A stretch of DNA of 64,000 nt. Source: Dicaeum eximium (lineage: Eukaryota > Chordata > Aves > Passeriformes > Dicaeidae). Within the stretch, counting starts at the first letter, position 1; every line of letters starts with the position of its first letter. The DNA lies in NCBI GenBank assembly GCA_013396995.1, contig VWZP01001425.1, positions 112,507 through 176,506 on the forward strand, written 5' to 3'. Under the pieces are notes generated by a model. The model did not search any database. It worked only from the letters and a program-made list of their open reading frames with translations, and was not told where the DNA came from. A program made the position numbers and the translations under genes. Below, one piece after another: positions 61,606 through 64,000 of the stretch.

Positions 61606-64000
61606 ATCTTGTGCTTAGTAGTTGGATTGAGACTGCTTTTACCTTTGCTAACTGTAAACGTGCACACAGTAGACAACTGTATTTCCTTAGCCTGTGTCTG
61701 GTTCAGCTCCAAGGCTTAGGATTTGCCTCTCTTGCCATGTGCTACCCCAAGAACACCTGGTTCCTCACTCCCTGTTGACAGAAAAGGAGGGCAGAGCTCT
61801 GAAAGAATCTGTCCAGTTTTAGCCCGAAAGGATCCAGACTCACACAATATTCCTTGGCAGTTTAATCCTGGAGCCTTAGGATGGGGCAGGCCCATGGGAA
61901 GGTGCATAAAGCACATTGTTGAAGCTCTTTAAATGACACGGTGAGGATGGGAGTGCATTGTATCACAATTAAACCACGTGGCAAATCCTCCTTGGCACGC
62001 TAGCAGGTAATGCCTTTATAGAGTCCTGGGTATCATCAGAGACCTGGAAATAATGACTGAGGCCAGCACTAGGGAATATAATTTCTTTAAATGTAAGAAA
62101 AAAGCAAAACTCAGAAAATGGTGATGGCATTTTAACTAACTTCAAGTGTGCTGCTGGTTCAGTCGCCCCTTTGATGTTGCAGCCGGGTGACCTGGCCTCC
62201 CCCGCCATTCATCACTGCCTGGAAATCAAACTCTCCCGTGATCCTGCTTTACAGTCCTCCCTCTGTTCTGCTAATAAACACAATGTTAGTGAAAATAACC
62301 ATCCAAGAAGCATTCAAAGGGGATATCCATGGATGAATTCTAGTGAGAGTGCAGTTTCTTACTGCCATGCCCAAACCTTCAAACTGCACTGCAGAAAAGA
62401 TAGCGTTCGTCTAAACATGCGGCATGAGAATGCGAGGATCCCAAATCCTGTTGATCTTGGGGCAACTCTGCGATCAGAATTTCAGGGGAAATGCCTTCGG
62501 TTATTTCATTTCACCTGCATTTTACAGTTCCAGTGTTAGCTAAGGTAACAGCTGTGTAAACACCTGTTCCCCCCATGTTTTTAAAGAGTAGATTCTGAGA
62601 ATTCCCTCCCAACGGTTGCTGGACAGTGCTCAGTGAGTGGTCCCAGAGGCCAGCAATGCCAGAGAGCTGTCCTGGGAGGGACTGAGCTGGGGCTGCAGTG
62701 GGCATGGCATGTGTAACACCCACGGGCATGGCATGTTATGGGCATGGTGCGTGTGTGTAACACGCCTGGACACTGTGCATGTGTCACACCAGCATGACCC
62801 TTGGCTCTGGCCTTATTTAATTTGATTGTGACCTCACAGTGATGTTTTAATGGCTTCCTATCATCAACACTGTGATGTCCAGGAATCAGGACTTGGTGCC
62901 TTATCCCTTCTGTGAGGCTGGATTAGAAGAAAATTAGGTGAGGATTTTTTGTTTTGGATTTTGGACACTGGCAAAGGTTTATTCCAGGCTTAGGAATTGC
63001 TTTTGCAGGGTGTTGTCTGGACTGTGTAGCTGTGGATGAAGTGGGCTGGGAGAGCCTTGTGGTTAGGTGAGCACAGCTCTGCTGTGGCTTTTCAGAGTCT
63101 GTGTGTTTTCTCCTCTTAGGTCTGGTGCTTTTCATCCTTGCTGCCTCTTTACCTTGTTCTAATCTGATCTGTTGTATCTGTTGTGCAGAGTTACAGACAT
63201 GTGTCTAACACAGTAAATTTCTGTATGTATTATGGCAACACCATGAAAATATCTCACAGTAGCAGCAGAAAAAAACCCCTCACATTTAATTGTCTGATTT
63301 CTTGCTGAATATGGAATGGAAAATATGTTGATTTAACTCTAAAAAAATGTACAGTCAATTTAAGGGAAAAAAGAAAGAAAGGAACCCTTTACCATATCTA
63401 ATTTCATTAGTAAACTGTAAATGGAAATGATGAAGAGGTATGATTTCAAAGGGCTGGGAACCCACACATTTTATGTAGCATTAATCATGTGCTCTTAATT
63501 TTTCTGCAGCAGAGCTCTGCGGGGCTGCCTTCCAGCTCGGCCATTCACGGGGTGCTGGGCGAGGGTGGGCGCTGGAGCCTGGCTGGGACCCCCCCATGGC
63601 AGGGACCCCCCCTCGGGGGGAGGTTTGTGCCCACGTGCCTGAGGTGTCGGGCTCTGCTCGGGCTGATGCAAACACAGCGGTGCTTGTGTTCCACATTCCT
63701 CTGTCAGAGGCTCTTTCTCTTCCAGGCTGTAAAGAGGGTTAAGAAAGGAATTGTCTCTATGATGGTAATTAAACTCCCAGGAAACAGCCTCATTAGACTA
63801 ATAAAGAGTAAATAAAGCAGGGAGGACACACTTTGCCTTCCAGTAGTGAGGGCAGCACTCATTTCCCTTCCTTTGGCTCCTGGGCCCTGGCACCCGCCTG
63901 GAATCACCTCCTCACAACTTTGCCAGCAGTTTTCCTCTTGGGCCAAAGTTTTCCTTGCTGAGTTGTAGGAGAGGGAATAGATATTTCTAATGCTTGAGGA
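61606..64000. other. Non-coding segment to window end
   Basis: No gene or mobile element recognised. 63500-63680 is GC-richer. Repeated GGCATG and GTGTAACAC phrases occur at 62700-62790. Confidence 0.45.

Overview
This is a window of vertebrate nuclear DNA, almost certainly from a bird. The reasons are short GT-AG introns in GC-rich genes, many truncated CR1 retrotransposon 3' ends of the avian type, a low density of other interspersed repeats, and several GC-rich minisatellites. I cannot place it below the level of birds. Assignments come from recalled family sequences and hand-traced splice sites; nothing was searched or aligned by computer.

Layout. (1) Bases 1-8.3 kb hold the 3' part of WWP2 on the + strand. 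WWP2 is a NEDD4-family HECT ubiquitin ligase. Fourteen exons encode the last 478 residues: WW3, WW4 and the complete HECT domain. The microRNA mir-140 sits in one intron. (2) Bases 8.9-12.2 kb hold the complete PSMD7 gene on the - strand (proteasome lid subunit Rpn8, 324 residues, seven coding exons). It lies tail-to-tail with WWP2, and about 0.6 kb separates the two polyadenylation signals. Its promoter is a CpG island containing a 22-bp-periodic array of YY1-type sites, backed by a 300-bp pyrimidine tract. (3) From 12.8 kb to the end there is about 51 kb in which I recognise no protein-coding gene. It is mostly AT-rich unique sequence with scattered CR1 fragments, five tandem-repeat loci, a perfect 164-bp direct duplication and one CpG island near 60.5-61.1 kb. 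In mammals PSMD7 borders the large regulatory desert of ZFHX3, so this stretch is probably the same kind of desert; that is inference.

How the parts relate. WWP2 and mir-140 share transcription, and both are linked to cartilage development. A RUNX palindrome with SOX and AP-1 sites in a late WWP2 intron is a candidate element for that programme. PSMD7 is a housekeeping gene, and its YY1/CpG promoter fits that. The desert's likely role is long-range regulation, with two CTCF-like motifs in convergent orientation about 40 kb apart. I found no clear sign of a wholly new biological system. The strongest unexplained structures are the YY1 array, the perfect 164-bp duplication, the G-quadruplex minisatellite interrupted by an assembly gap, and the CpG island with its hairpin minisatellite.
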